From the NCBI GenBank assembly GCA_029556335.1, contig JAKQFA010000028.1, forward strand, positions 62,501 through 126,500: 64,000 nt of DNA. The letters are read 5' to 3'. Below, piece after piece: positions 52,676-63,229 of this stretch. This DNA comes from Methanobacteriota archaeon. GTDB taxonomy: Archaea > Methanobacteriota > Methanobacteria > Methanobacteriales > Methanobacteriaceae. The notes under the pieces are model-generated. The model was not told the DNA's origin. It ran no database searches and worked only from the letters and a program-made list of their open reading frames with translations. Each line of letters begins with the position of its first letter. Position 1 is the first letter of the stretch. Position numbers and translations under genes: made by a program.

Positions 52676-53074
52676 GATGAACTAAACACTGATCCTATTA
52701 AAGCCCTTTCATGGGTAATCGATTCATGAGCATCTACCTGTAGTGTATTGTTAGAATAGTGTGAACATCTTAAACTGTTAAAAAGATACAGAAAAAACAG
52801 GACAAGGAAGGTATTTGGAGATATCCTGGGAAAAAACCTAAACATGTCCGAACCAGGACTACAATCAAGTAAACCTTCCATATTGGGGGAACTGGTGGAA
52901 AATGTGGTTTAAACCATGACCATTATCAATCGAGGATGTCGCTTAATATCCTTTCAAGTGTCAAACTGAAAAGGAGTACTTTGGGAGTATCCACGTACCC
53001 AGGATGCCATTCATGTTACCGGCCTTATATTGGCCTCAACAGTGATTCTAGAACAGATACCTGATGAACTGTAA
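52676..53074 (+). pseudogene. Dead gene with four nonsense codons, downstream of polB
   Basis: A single plus-strand frame of 132 codons reads protein-like sequence throughout but contains four internal stops: TGA 52727, TAG 52757, TAA 52910 and TGA 52967. Segments include DELNTDPIKALSWVIDS, KVFGDILGKNLNMSEPG with LQSSKPSILGELVENVV, and WEYPRTQDAIHVTGLILAST with VILEQIPDEL, then a final TAA at 53072. No frameshift is needed. It is not in the polB frame and does not resemble the missing polymerase thumb. Family not recognised. Confidence 0.5.
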
Positions 53075-53098
53075 GTTAAAAGGAATGGAGAATTTACT

Positions 53099-53788
53099 GT
53101 GAAGGTAAATGATCATCATGAAATATTGAGAGAAAAATTTGGCCAGGGCGCCAAGGAGTACGACCAGCAGCGAAAGCACATTATCCCATGTCTTGACGAC
53201 TTATACCACATATTAGCCGACCTGACCCGGACCAATATTCAACAGCCCCGGATACTAGATTTAGGGGCTGGAACTGGGCTTTTAACTTCGTATATTTATG
53301 ATAGACATCCTCAGGGCCATTTCACCCTCTTGGATATCTCCGAGGAGATGCTTAATATCGCTCGGGATCGGTTTAAAAATAGCCACGATTTTACTTATGT
53401 GGTGGCTGACTACACCCACCATGAATTCCGGGAATCATTCGACCTGATAGTTTCATCACTCTCCATTCATCATCTGAAAAATCAGGATAAGCAGATTTTG
53501 TACCAGAAAATCTACGACTTGCTGAATCCGGGGGGTGTTTTTTTAAATGCTGACCAGGTACTGGGACCCACCCCCGCCACTGAAGAGGAATATCAAAGAA
53601 ACTGGATGCAAAAACTAGATGTAGGGTCACTCTCAGAATTCGACAAAAATATCATTTTGGATCGTATGCAACTGGACAAACCAGCCACTTTAAACGAAAA
53701 CCTCACATGGTTAAAAAACATTGGTTTTATAGATGTGGATATTTACTATAAGTATTACAACTTCTGCATCCTGCATGGGAAGAAATAG
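53099..53788 (+). CDS. Class I SAM-dependent methyltransferase, GTG start
   Basis: A 229-residue methyltransferase with motif I ILDLGAGTGLLTSYIYD, motif II-like FTLLDISEEMLNIARDRF, FDLIVSSLSIHHLKNQDKQI and LNPGGVFLNADQVLG. Such enzymes methylate small molecules; the substrate is unknown. GTG start with GGAATGGAG upstream. No gene is visible between its end and larB. Confidence 0.88.
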   Translation: MKVNDHHEILREKFGQGAKEYDQQRKHIIPCLDDLYHILADLTRTNIQQPRILDLGAGTGLLTSYIYDRHPQGHFTLLDISEEMLNIARDRFKNSHDFTYVVADYTHHEFRESFDLIVSSLSIHHLKNQDKQILYQKIYDLLNPGGVFLNADQVLGPTPATEEEYQRNWMQKLDVGSLSEFDKNIILDRMQLDKPATLNENLTWLKNIGFIDVDIYYKYYNFCILHGKK

Positions 53789-53925
53789 GGAACTATAAAA
53801 AAGTAGGAATACTTGATGGCCCGGAATGATGTTTTATTGGATTTTATAAAAGTTGGTGGTGCAGATAGACACGTCCCCATGGGGATCTGGAGAAAAGAAT
53901 CAACATAAATAAATAGGATAAGTTT

Positions 53926-54705
53926 CTATTTTATCGAGGATCGGAGTATGGTTGCTGCAAAAACTGCTGCCCCAAATCCATTATCAATATTCACCACCGC
54001 AATTCCTGGGGCACAAGATTGTAACATGGCGTATAAAGCTGCAAATCCTCCTTCACCCACCCCATATCCTACAGAGGTTGGAACTCCTATTACTGGAACA
54101 TCCACCAAGCCAGCCACCACTGAAGGAAGGGCACCTTCCATCCCCGCCACAACTATAATGGCTTTAACCCCTTCATCAATCATTGTAGTTATCTGTGAAA
54201 ACAACCGGTGTATGCCAGCCACCCCCACATCGTAGGCACTTATCACCTGGCAACCAGCTACCTCAGCCACCACCCGTGCTTCCTCTGCCACTGGTATGTC
54301 TGATGTGCCAGCTGTAATCAGGCCGATCTTTCCAATTTTTTCATTTTCCTGGTCATTGGCACCCGGGCCCATTACCACCAGTACCCTGGCCCGGGGGTTG
54401 TATTCAATATCCAGACCTGATGGTTTTAATTCATCTAAACGAGATTTCATCTTTTCGAATTGTTCTAAACTGAGCCTAGTAACCAATAAACGGCCGTTCT
54501 GAGAGCATGATTTGATTATCTGAATAAGTTCCCCTTCTTCTTTTCCTTCAGCGTATATCGCCTCTGGGAAACCGGTGCGCATCTTTCGGGCAGTGTCTAA
54601 CTTGGCAAAATCCCCCAGTTCCTTAATTTGCATGGATTTAAGCTTTTTTTCAGCTTCTTTCAGGGAAATTTTCCCGGCTAAAACCTGTTGAAGTACGTCT
54701 CTCAT
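53926..54705 (-). CDS. larB: Pyridinium-3,5-biscarboxylic acid mononucleotide synthase (LarB)
   Basis: Carboxylates nicotinic acid adenine dinucleotide to start synthesis of the nickel-pincer nucleotide cofactor. The 259-residue protein has the N-terminal helical part (LLVTRLSLEQFEKMKSRL) and the PurE-like C-terminal domain: IGLITAGTSDIPVAEEARVV, YDVGVAGIHRLFSQI, VAGMEGALPSVVAGLVDVPV, GVPTSVGYGVGEGGFAALYA and VNIDNGFGAAV. No larC or larE is in the window. AGGATGA precedes the ATG. Confidence 0.95.
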   Translation of the reverse strand: MRDVLQQVLAGKISLKEAEKKLKSMQIKELGDFAKLDTARKMRTGFPEAIYAEGKEEGELIQIIKSCSQNGRLLVTRLSLEQFEKMKSRLDELKPSGLDIEYNPRARVLVVMGPGANDQENEKIGKIGLITAGTSDIPVAEEARVVAEVAGCQVISAYDVGVAGIHRLFSQITTMIDEGVKAIIVVAGMEGALPSVVAGLVDVPVIGVPTSVGYGVGEGGFAALYAMLQSCAPGIAVVNIDNGFGAAVFAATILRSSIK

Positions 54706-54856
54706 AATTTCATCCTATACACACATATAATATAAAGGTGGAGGTTTTATAAAGTTGGATGTAAAAACAATTCTTAGGTAGTTGTTTTATGAATATTCAT
54801 ATTCAGACTTTTTTTAGTGATTATTACCTGTTGAAGTAATTAAAATGGAGTTATTC

Positions 54857-57154
54857 ATGCCAAAAGCTAGAATATTGGTCCAGGGTATTGTTCAGGGTGT
54901 AGGATTTCGCCCTAACATCTATCGTCTGGCAAAAGATAACCACATCAATGGATATGTCCGTAATCTAGGGAACATAGTGGAGATCATCGCTGAGGGGGAA
55001 GAAAAGGATATAAGTAAATTTTCTGAAGACATAGGAATAAAGAAACCACCTATCTCCAAGATAAATTCCATGGAACTAGAATGGATATCTGTAGATGATA
55101 ACCAGACCTACGAAGATTTCCAGATACTAAAAAGTTCCGCTGATTTTTCTGGTACTTCTGTGATCCCTCCTGATATAGCGGTCTGTGATAGCTGTCTGGA
55201 AGAAATTTTTTCTATTTCCAACCGGCGCTACGAGTACCCCTTCACTGCTTGCACTGACTGCGGCCCCCGTTTCACAGTTATAAATGCGGTGCCATACGAT
55301 AGGGAACGAACCTCTATGGATAAGTTTCCCTTATGCCCAGATTGCATGGATGAATACCAGACAGTGGAGGATCGTCGTTACCATGCTGAAGCATCCTGTT
55401 GTCCAGTGTGCGGCCCACAAGTATTCTTACATGGCGTAGAATCAAAAAATCCCATTAAAAATGCGGCGGAGTTGCTGGATGATGGGCAGATATTGGCTAT
55501 TAAGGGTATCGGAGGTACACATCTGGTTGCTAAGACCAGTGATGATCTTCCAGTGGCAAGGATGCGGAAAAGACTGGGCCGGTCAAAACAGCCCTTCGCT
55601 TGCATGTCCCCGGATGTGGAAACCATACGTACCTTCGCTGATGTGGAATATTTGGAAGAGAAAACACTGCTATCTAGGAGTAGGCCCATAGTTATTTTGA
55701 AAAAAAATAGTAACTACTATTTATCTCCCCTGGTTTCCCCTGCACTCCACAACCTAGGTGTAATGCTCCCCTATTCTGGTTTGCAGCACTTACTTTTCAA
55801 GTACGGCGCAGAACCAGCCTACATAATGACTTCAGCAAACATGCCCGGGGAGCCCATGTTGGTTAAAAACCAGGAGATTGTGGAGAAACTGGATGGGATT
55901 GCTGATTATTTTCTCCTGCACAACCGTGAAATCATCAACCGCTGTGATGACTCGGTGGTCAGATTTAGGGGTGAAGATTTGGCTTTTATCAGAAGATCCC
56001 GGGGTTATGTACCTGAACCTTACGATTTATCCAGTTTAAACAAAGATTTAAACGTCCTGGCACTGGGCCCTGAGATCGATGTTACTTTCTCCCTTTTAAA
56101 GGAGGGACGCTGCTTTGTTTCCCAGCACATTGGGGACACCACCAAGTACGACACGTTCTTGTACCTCCAGAATGCCATAAAATATATGATGGAGATAACC
56201 CGAACTGATGGTGTGGATTTAGTGGCCTGCGACCTTCATCCCATGTTTTTCACCACGAAATTGGCCCATGAAATTGGGGAACGTTTCCATTGCCCTGTGG
56301 TTAAAGTGCAGCATCATCATGCCCATGCCGCTGCGCTGGGTGTGGATCATGGCATGGATGAGATGATATGCATCGCAGCCGATGGTGTTGGTTATGGCGA
56401 TGATGGCAGTATCTGGGGAGGGGAGATCCTACATTGGCAGGGAAAAGAATATGAACGGATGGGTAGTTTAATGCCCCAAAAAATGCCCAGTGGCGATTTA
56501 ACCACTAAATATCCGTCACGGATGTTGATGGCCATGGTTCATGAGTATTATTCCCAGGAAGAGCTTGTTGAACTCATGAAAAGTGATTACATTGATTATT
56601 TCCAGCATGGGAAACGTGAGGTGGAGCTAGTAGCTCGTCAGTTGGAACGCGATTTCAACATCACCATCACCACCAGCACTGGCCGGGTACTGGATGCCAT
56701 CTCAGCAGCCCTCAAGATATGTGGAGAAAGGACATACGAGGGAGAATGTGCAATGAAACTGGAATCTGCGGCCATTGAAGGGAATTATAAGCTGGAAATA
56801 CCATTAAAAATTAAAAAAAGACGTGGATTGGATATTCTAGATACCTCCCCCATTCTTATGTCGGTTTTAGAACACAAATCAGAAGGTGAGAGCATTTCTG
56901 ATATCGCCTGCTCTGCCCAAAGGGTTGTGGCCAAGGGCCTGGCTGAATTGGCTATAAGAAGTGCGGATAAAGTTGGAGTTAACGTTATTGGTGGATCAGG
57001 AGGCGTCTTTTATAACGAAGCCATCAGCATGACCATTAAAGAAGAAATCGAATCGGCAGGGTATAATTTCATCCAACACCAAAATAGCTGCGCCGGGGAT
57101 GGGTCGGTGTCCCTGGGTCAAGTTGTGGTTGCAGTAATGAAGAATCTAAACTGA
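54857..57154 (+). CDS. hypF: Carbamoyltransferase HypF ([NiFe] hydrogenase maturation)
   Basis: Makes the thiocarbamoyl group on HypE that becomes the CN ligands of [NiFe] hydrogenases, including Ehb. About 765 residues in the usual order: acylphosphatase domain (ILVQGIVQGVGFRPNIYRLA), two zinc fingers (CDSCLEEI, CTDCGPRF, CPDCMDEY, CCPVCGP), a YrdC-like domain (AIKGIGGTHLVAKTSDD), and the Kae1-like C-terminal domain with the metal-binding VQHHHAHAAALGVDHG and IGGSGGVFYNEAI. The ATG at 54857 has GGAG upstream; the ATG at 54845 overlaps it. Confidence 0.96.
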   Translation: MPKARILVQGIVQGVGFRPNIYRLAKDNHINGYVRNLGNIVEIIAEGEEKDISKFSEDIGIKKPPISKINSMELEWISVDDNQTYEDFQILKSSADFSGTSVIPPDIAVCDSCLEEIFSISNRRYEYPFTACTDCGPRFTVINAVPYDRERTSMDKFPLCPDCMDEYQTVEDRRYHAEASCCPVCGPQVFLHGVESKNPIKNAAELLDDGQILAIKGIGGTHLVAKTSDDLPVARMRKRLGRSKQPFACMSPDVETIRTFADVEYLEEKTLLSRSRPIVILKKNSNYYLSPLVSPALHNLGVMLPYSGLQHLLFKYGAEPAYIMTSANMPGEPMLVKNQEIVEKLDGIADYFLLHNREIINRCDDSVVRFRGEDLAFIRRSRGYVPEPYDLSSLNKDLNVLALGPEIDVTFSLLKEGRCFVSQHIGDTTKYDTFLYLQNAIKYMMEITRTDGVDLVACDLHPMFFTTKLAHEIGERFHCPVVKVQHHHAHAAALGVDHGMDEMICIAADGVGYGDDGSIWGGEILHWQGKEYERMGSLMPQKMPSGDLTTKYPSRMLMAMVHEYYSQEELVELMKSDYIDYFQHGKREVELVARQLERDFNITITTSTGRVLDAISAALKICGERTYEGECAMKLESAAIEGNYKLEIPLKIKKRRGLDILDTSPILMSVLEHKSEGESISDIACSAQRVVAKGLAELAIRSADKVGVNVIGGSGGVFYNEAISMTIKEEIESAGYNFIQHQNSCAGDGSVSLGQVVVAVMKNLN

Positions 57155-57176
57155 GATATGCATGATAAAGACATAA

Positions 57177-57656
57177 CTATGGGGTGTATTTTACAGGTAG
57201 ATTCATGGAGCGTATTTTTAGGGCCCTTTTCCTTTTTTCCAAATCATTTAAAAGGTCTTCGGCATGTTTTTTTGCCTGATCATAGTTTTCGATCAGGCTT
57301 TTTAGATCATGGGAAACATCCTCCCCCTGGAGGGATCGCTCCTCAAGCATCTGCAGTTCCTGGAATTCGTGCCCCGGGACTTTTATACGGATGGTGCCCT
57401 GGCTTATAAATATTTGAAATTCTACATCCTGGGAAATATCGTAGTATTTCCGCGGCCTTCCACGTTCAATTTTCTGATATGATGAACTTAAAAGGCCAAC
57501 TTCTTCCATAGCCCTTAAATGTTCTATTATGGCTTTCTGTCCAACTTCAAGTTCTTTAGAAATCTGACTTACGAATCTTGGCTCATCTTTAAGAAAATCT
57601 AATATATTTCTCCGTGTTTTACATCCCATGACATCCAGTATAAGTTCTAAATCCAT
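57177..57656 (-). CDS. ArsR-like winged-helix regulator divergent from the heat-shock operon
   Basis: A 159-residue protein with an N-terminal winged helix (LILDVMGCKTRRNILDFLKD, FVSQISKELEVGQKAIIEHL, RAMEEVGLLSS, RGRPRKYYDIS) and a C-terminal coiled coil (ENYDQAKKHAEDLLNDLEKR). It resembles archaeal heat-shock repressors in size and layout, and it faces grpE-dnaK-dnaJ across the 35-bp repeats at 57714-57812. Regulation of that operon and of itself is inference. ATG at 57656 chosen from the family start MDLELILDVMG. Confidence 0.82.
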   Translation of the reverse strand: MDLELILDVMGCKTRRNILDFLKDEPRFVSQISKELEVGQKAIIEHLRAMEEVGLLSSSYQKIERGRPRKYYDISQDVEFQIFISQGTIRIKVPGHEFQELQMLEERSLQGEDVSHDLKSLIENYDQAKKHAEDLLNDLEKRKRALKIRSMNLPVKYTP

Positions 57657-57713
57657 TTTAATACCACTAACCCTCATCTTAAATGATGTTTTTAATCTGA
57701 TAATTTTATTAAC

Positions 57714-57812
57714 CTATGGTTACTATAATAGAGAAAGGTTTATATAACGTATGGTTACTATAATAGAGATAGGTTTATATAACTTTTGGTAACTATAATA
57801 GAGAAGGTTACT
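57714..57812 (+). repeat. Three tandem 35-bp repeats in the grpE promoter
   Basis: The unit GGTTACTATAATAGAGA begins at 57718, 57753 and, with one base change (GGTAACTATAATAGAGA), at 57788, exactly 35 bases apart. Between the units lies GGTTTATATAAC (57737-57748 and 57772-57783), a strong TATA box, in two of the three spacers; the third has lost it and reads GGTTACTG. The array fills the gap between the regulator and grpE and probably holds regulator sites and two alternative promoters. Confidence 0.75.
57774..57783 (+). promoter_or_regulatory. TATA box of the grpE-dnaK operon (downstream copy)
   Basis: TTTATATAAC, the copy nearest grpE. At archaeal spacing transcription would begin near 57805, leaving a leader of about 38 bases with AGGTGA before the grpE ATG. 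An identical TATA box 35 bases upstream (57739-57748) could serve as a second promoter. Confidence 0.55.
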
Positions 57813-57842
57813 GTTCTTAGCCATCCCCATAAAGGTGAAGCA

Positions 57843-58361
57843 ATGAGTAAAGATCAAGATATAAAGAATCAGAAGGATGATCTGAATGATTTAAAGGATC
57901 AGATTCAGGAAAAGGATGAAATAATTCAGGAAAATGAGCAGCGCATTGATGAATGTAAGGATAAGTTGCTAAGAATGCAGGCTGATTTGGAAAATTTTCG
58001 GAAACACACCGAAAAACGTATGGTAGAACATGTGGAACAGGCCAACCAGGATTTAATCATGAAAATACTGGAAATTTATGAGGACTTGCAAAGGGCCCTG
58101 GAGGCAGATAAGTCAGAAGATCTCGGGGAAGGTGTGGAACTGATCTACCAGAAGCTACGTGCTGTTCTGGAAAACGAGGGGTTGCAGGAGATTCCTGCCG
58201 AAGGAGAGAAGTTTGACCCCTTCAAACATGAAGCCATGATGGTGGAGTCTAGTGATGATTATGACAATGGCTGCATCATTCAAGAACTCTCAAAGGGCTA
58301 CATACTTAATTCTAAAGTAATTAAATACTCAAAAGTTAAAGTTTGCAAAAAAGGTGATTGA
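57843..58361 (+). CDS. grpE: Nucleotide exchange factor GrpE
   Basis: Releases ADP from DnaK. The 172-residue protein has the N-terminal coiled coil (LNDLKDQIQEKDEIIQENEQ, DKLLRMQADLENFRKHTEKR) and the C-terminal beta domain (PAEGEKFDPFKHEAMMVESS, CIIQELSKGYILNSKVIKYS, KVKVCKKG). The frame is open back to 57786 inside the repeats, but the ATG at 57843 has AGGTGA at proper spacing and follows the promoter. DnaK follows directly. Confidence 0.95.
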   Translation: MSKDQDIKNQKDDLNDLKDQIQEKDEIIQENEQRIDECKDKLLRMQADLENFRKHTEKRMVEHVEQANQDLIMKILEIYEDLQRALEADKSEDLGEGVELIYQKLRAVLENEGLQEIPAEGEKFDPFKHEAMMVESSDDYDNGCIIQELSKGYILNSKVIKYSKVKVCKKGD

Positions 58362-58363
58362 TT

Positions 58364-60220
<1,857 letters not shown>

Positions 60221-60367
60221 AGGTTGTATCCACTCCTCTATTTTACATCTTTTTCCCAAAATTTTTATTATATCCTTTACAAACCATCCATTCAGAAGGA
60301 AATAATTATCGAGGATTTGTTTATCTATTTAATTTTAATATTATCAGAAGATTAAGGAAGATTATAC

Positions 60368-61522
60368 ATGGCAGATAAGCGGGATTACTATGAGGTCCTG
60401 GGTGTGGACCGTGAAGCTACTAAGAAGGATATAAAGAAGGCTTACCGGAAATTGGCTATGGAGTACCATCCAGATGTAAGTGATGATCCAGGGGCAGCTG
60501 ATAAATTTAAAGAGATCAGTGAAGCCTACGCAGTGTTATCCGATGATGAGAAAAGAGGCACCTATGACCAATTCGGACACGCTGGTATGGACGGTTTCAG
60601 CCAGGAGGATATTTTCAACAACATCAACTTCGAAGACATCTTCCGTGGATTCGGATTCGGAGGAAGTGGAAGGGGTGGCTTCGAAACCATATTCGATCTT
60701 TTCGGTTTCGGTGGAGGTAGAAGGAATGGCCCGCAACGTGGCGCTGATGTGGTCTACGACATGAAAATAACCCTGGAAGAAGCAGCCACAGGAATTGAGA
60801 GGGACATTGAAGTTCCACATAAACAGGTCTGCCCCCGCTGTCATGGAACCCGGGCTGAACCCGGTACAGATACCCGTACTTGTGAAACCTGTGGAGGTAG
60901 TGGTCAGGTCCGCCATGTTCAAAATACTCCCTTGGGACAGTTTGCCTCGGTCAGGCCCTGCAGCACTTGCCATGGCGAAGGAACTATCATCGACAATCCC
61001 TGTCATGAATGTCAGGGTAAAGGAATTGTGAAACAGAAAAACACCATCAACATCAAAATACCTCCGGGAGTGGAGAATGGATCTCGACTCAGGGTATCTG
61101 GCCAGGGAGATGTGGGTGTGAAAGGCGGGCCCCCTGGAGATCTTTATGTGATGATCGCAGTAAAACATCACCGTCTTTTCCAGCGCGAAGGAGCCAATCT
61201 TTATTATGAAAAGCCCATTAGCTTTGTCCAAGCAACTCTCGGCGATAAAGTTGAGATACCCACCCTAGATGGTGCTGTGGATTTGAAAATCCCATCCGGA
61301 ACCCAGACTGGAACTTCATTCCGTATTAAAGGAGAAGGAATGCCCCATCTCCGCTGGAATGGAAAAGGTAACCTTTATGTCAGGGTGAAAATCGTAACCC
61401 CCAAGAAAATCAGCCCCAGACAGAAAGAACTCCTGGAAGAATTTGCCAATGTTAGTGGAGACGAAATTTATGCCGAGGAGAAGGGCTTTTTTGACAAGGT
61501 CAAAGATGCCATCACCCATTAG
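60368..61522 (+). CDS. dnaJ: Co-chaperone DnaJ (Hsp40)
   Basis: A complete type I DnaJ of 384 residues: J domain with KLAMEYHPDVSDDPG (HPD), Gly/Phe-rich region (FRGFGFGGSGRGGFETIF), four zinc-finger repeats (CPRCHGTRAEPG, CETCGGSGQV, CSTCHGEGTI, CHECQGKGIV) and the C-terminal substrate domains. It stimulates DnaK ATPase. A 147-base gap with a TATA-like CTATTTAATTTT separates it from dnaK, so it may also have its own promoter. AAGGAAG precedes the ATG. Confidence 0.97.
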   Translation: MADKRDYYEVLGVDREATKKDIKKAYRKLAMEYHPDVSDDPGAADKFKEISEAYAVLSDDEKRGTYDQFGHAGMDGFSQEDIFNNINFEDIFRGFGFGGSGRGGFETIFDLFGFGGGRRNGPQRGADVVYDMKITLEEAATGIERDIEVPHKQVCPRCHGTRAEPGTDTRTCETCGGSGQVRHVQNTPLGQFASVRPCSTCHGEGTIIDNPCHECQGKGIVKQKNTINIKIPPGVENGSRLRVSGQGDVGVKGGPPGDLYVMIAVKHHRLFQREGANLYYEKPISFVQATLGDKVEIPTLDGAVDLKIPSGTQTGTSFRIKGEGMPHLRWNGKGNLYVRVKIVTPKKISPRQKELLEEFANVSGDEIYAEEKGFFDKVKDAITH

Positions 61523-61667
61523 GCCAATTTTTCTTCCTTGCCCTATTCACTGGATTTAATGAGATTCCCTGTAAGCAAAGCATGAATAATCAAACTATTT
61601 ATTACAGGATAAGAGATTATCATCCAATGTAAGACCATCAAGGATTGGTACTATCTGAGGTGATAAG

Positions 61668-62042
61668 ATGTCCAGTGACCAGGGAAAACATGATGATATT
61701 GTGGTGGCAGGGATATTGGAAAAAATCGAAGTCTACTTTGGATTTGTTCCCAAAATTTTCCAAGTCCTATCCGAAAACCCACCTGCACTTAAGGCTTTTT
61801 TTGACAAAGTTAAAAGCATCATGGTTGATGATGCCTTGGATCCATTAACCAAGGAGTTTGTAAGTGTTGGAGCAGCTGCTGGATTAGGTTCCGCACACTG
61901 CCTGCGCACACACCTAGAAGTGGCCCGGCAGTTAGGTGCCACCGATGAACAACTCTTATTATCCATAATTATCGGAGCATCCATTGCCGAGAGCACTGCA
62001 TTATCCCGGTGTTTAAGGGTTTACGATGATTTTACCCGCTGA
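61668..62042 (+). CDS. Carboxymuconolactone decarboxylase/AhpD-like protein without CxxC
   Basis: A 124-residue helical protein of the CMD family (YFGFVPKIFQVLSENPPALK, LTKEFVSVGAAAGLGSAHCL, RTHLEVARQLGATDEQLLLS). Redox-active members have ExxCxxCH; here the place reads GSAHCLRTH, so only one Cys remains and a disulfide mechanism is unlikely. GAGGTGAT precedes the ATG. Function unknown. Confidence 0.82.
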   Translation: MSSDQGKHDDIVVAGILEKIEVYFGFVPKIFQVLSENPPALKAFFDKVKSIMVDDALDPLTKEFVSVGAAAGLGSAHCLRTHLEVARQLGATDEQLLLSIIIGASIAESTALSRCLRVYDDFTR

Positions 62043-62132
62043 TATTTTATTTTAACCAATTTTTATAATTGTAAAAAACATGAAAATGATCATCAACATA
62101 CACTAGCCTAATGATGAATTTAATCAGGGAGT

Positions 62133-62478
62133 GTGTGGAGTTGGAAAAACAATTTGGCCATTTTATTGATAATTTTGGGTATAAAATTATTGACCTTTCC
62201 CCTTTTAGGAGTTTATCCCTTAAGCATTTTTACTGGTTTTGGAGGATTTTCTTTGTATTGGCCTGATTCGATCTGATTATGTTGATAAAAAAAACCAGTG
62301 CCACCCGGGTGGATAATTGAGATTGTGGTTGGGGTGCTGGCTTTCATTTTAGGTGCCGGTTTCATATTCAATCCGACAATGTTCACCATAGTGGGAAGCT
62401 TGTCATCTACGATCAGGTGTTCTGATAACAATTGCAGGGATAGCTGCAGAACTAGTAACATGGGGGGAGCCTAGGTAA
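62133..62478 (+). pseudogene. Dead gene for a small three-helix membrane protein
   Basis: A GTG at 62133 opens WSWKNNLAILLIILGIKLLT, FPLLGVYPLSIFTGFGGFSL and YWPDSI to a TGA at 62274. The same frame, after two more stops, continues KKPVPPGWIIEIVVGVLAFI with LGAGFIFNPTMFTIVGSL. A +1 shift then gives VLITIAGIAAELVTWGEPR and a TAA at 62476-62478. The whole would be a membrane protein of about 115 residues. Three nonsense codons and one frameshift imply a dead gene. No family recognised. Confidence 0.5.
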
Positions 62479-62714
62479 CGGTGTAACTTTTCTGGTATGG
62501 ATTAATTCATGTTTATTAGGCTAATTGATAAAGACCCATTCACGGTAGGAATATTGATTGGTCTGTGAATAGATCATTTCGGGAGTTTTACTGATATACC
62601 AGAAATCTACTAAAATAGTTTCTTTATTTTTTTCTTATACAAGGAAATGAAACTTTAAAGCAGATAAATCCTTTAAAAATCAGTTACAATTCAATTCCAT
62701 GAATAAAAAGTTAA

Positions 62715-63020
62715 TGGCATGCCGAGAGTAACCCACCTTCTGTTCCTGGCAGCATTCATCTTTGCAGGCTACCTCTGCCTCATACAGTTTTCATCAGCAG
62801 TATTTGCCCTTGCATCCCGTGGAATGGCCGTTTCACCGATCCTCCTGTTGTCTATCTGCTTGGGCTTCATGTTCATCCAACAGGAGACGTGTCGTTTCTG
62901 CTCCAGAGTCATGCTTCTCAGCATATGCCTATAGACATCACGGTCTGTACGATGGGTGGAGTTTCCTCAGTTTACGAAAAACCGGTAGCTGCCCTTCGGC
63001 TTGCCATTATTGAGGAATAA
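62715..63020 (+). pseudogene. Start-less open frame, possible gene remnant before tRNA-Met
   Basis: All three plus frames are open in this GC-richer patch. The third reads most like protein: SVPGSIHLCRLPLPHTVF, CPCIPWNGRFTDPPVVYLLG, LHVHPTGDVSFLLQSHASQH and MPIDITVCTMGGVSSVYEKP with VAALRLAIIEE, ending at 63018-63020, eight bases before the tRNA. It has no start codon. A second frame (62719-62934, MPRVTHLLFLAAFIFAGYLC) is hydrophobic and has an ATG. Which, if either, was a gene is uncertain. Confidence 0.25.
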
Positions 63021-63027
63021 AAGTAAA

Positions 63028-63103
<76 letters not shown>

Positions 63104-63123
63104 TACCATTTTGTTGTATTTTA

Positions 63124-63136
63124 GAGTATATAAAGG
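63124..63136 (-). promoter_or_regulatory. TATA box of the initiator tRNA gene
   Basis: On the minus strand CCTTTATATACTC lies 22-34 bases upstream of the tRNA 5' end, with a purine-poor BRE-like stretch before it. Confidence 0.6.
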
Positions 63137-63229
63137 TTTAGTTTCAGAATAAAAACTTATTAAAAGCCATTTAATCTTGTTAATACCAAAAATAAATGAA
63201 AAAAAGATTTAGTATTTAGGTTCACCAGG

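Noticed and set aside
52727..52969. Selenocysteine or pyrrolysine recoding in the frame behind polB
   Set aside because: TGA, TAG and TAA all interrupt the same frame, which fits decay and not one recoding system.
57786..57842. A 19-residue N-terminal extension of GrpE
   Set aside because: It would start inside the promoter repeats, upstream of the proper AGGTGA-ATG at 57843.
62719..62934. A 71-residue hydrophobic protein before the tRNA-Met gene
   Set aside because: Three overlapping frames are open in the same patch; this one has no ribosome site and a less protein-like second half (CRFCSRVMLLSICL) than the third frame.
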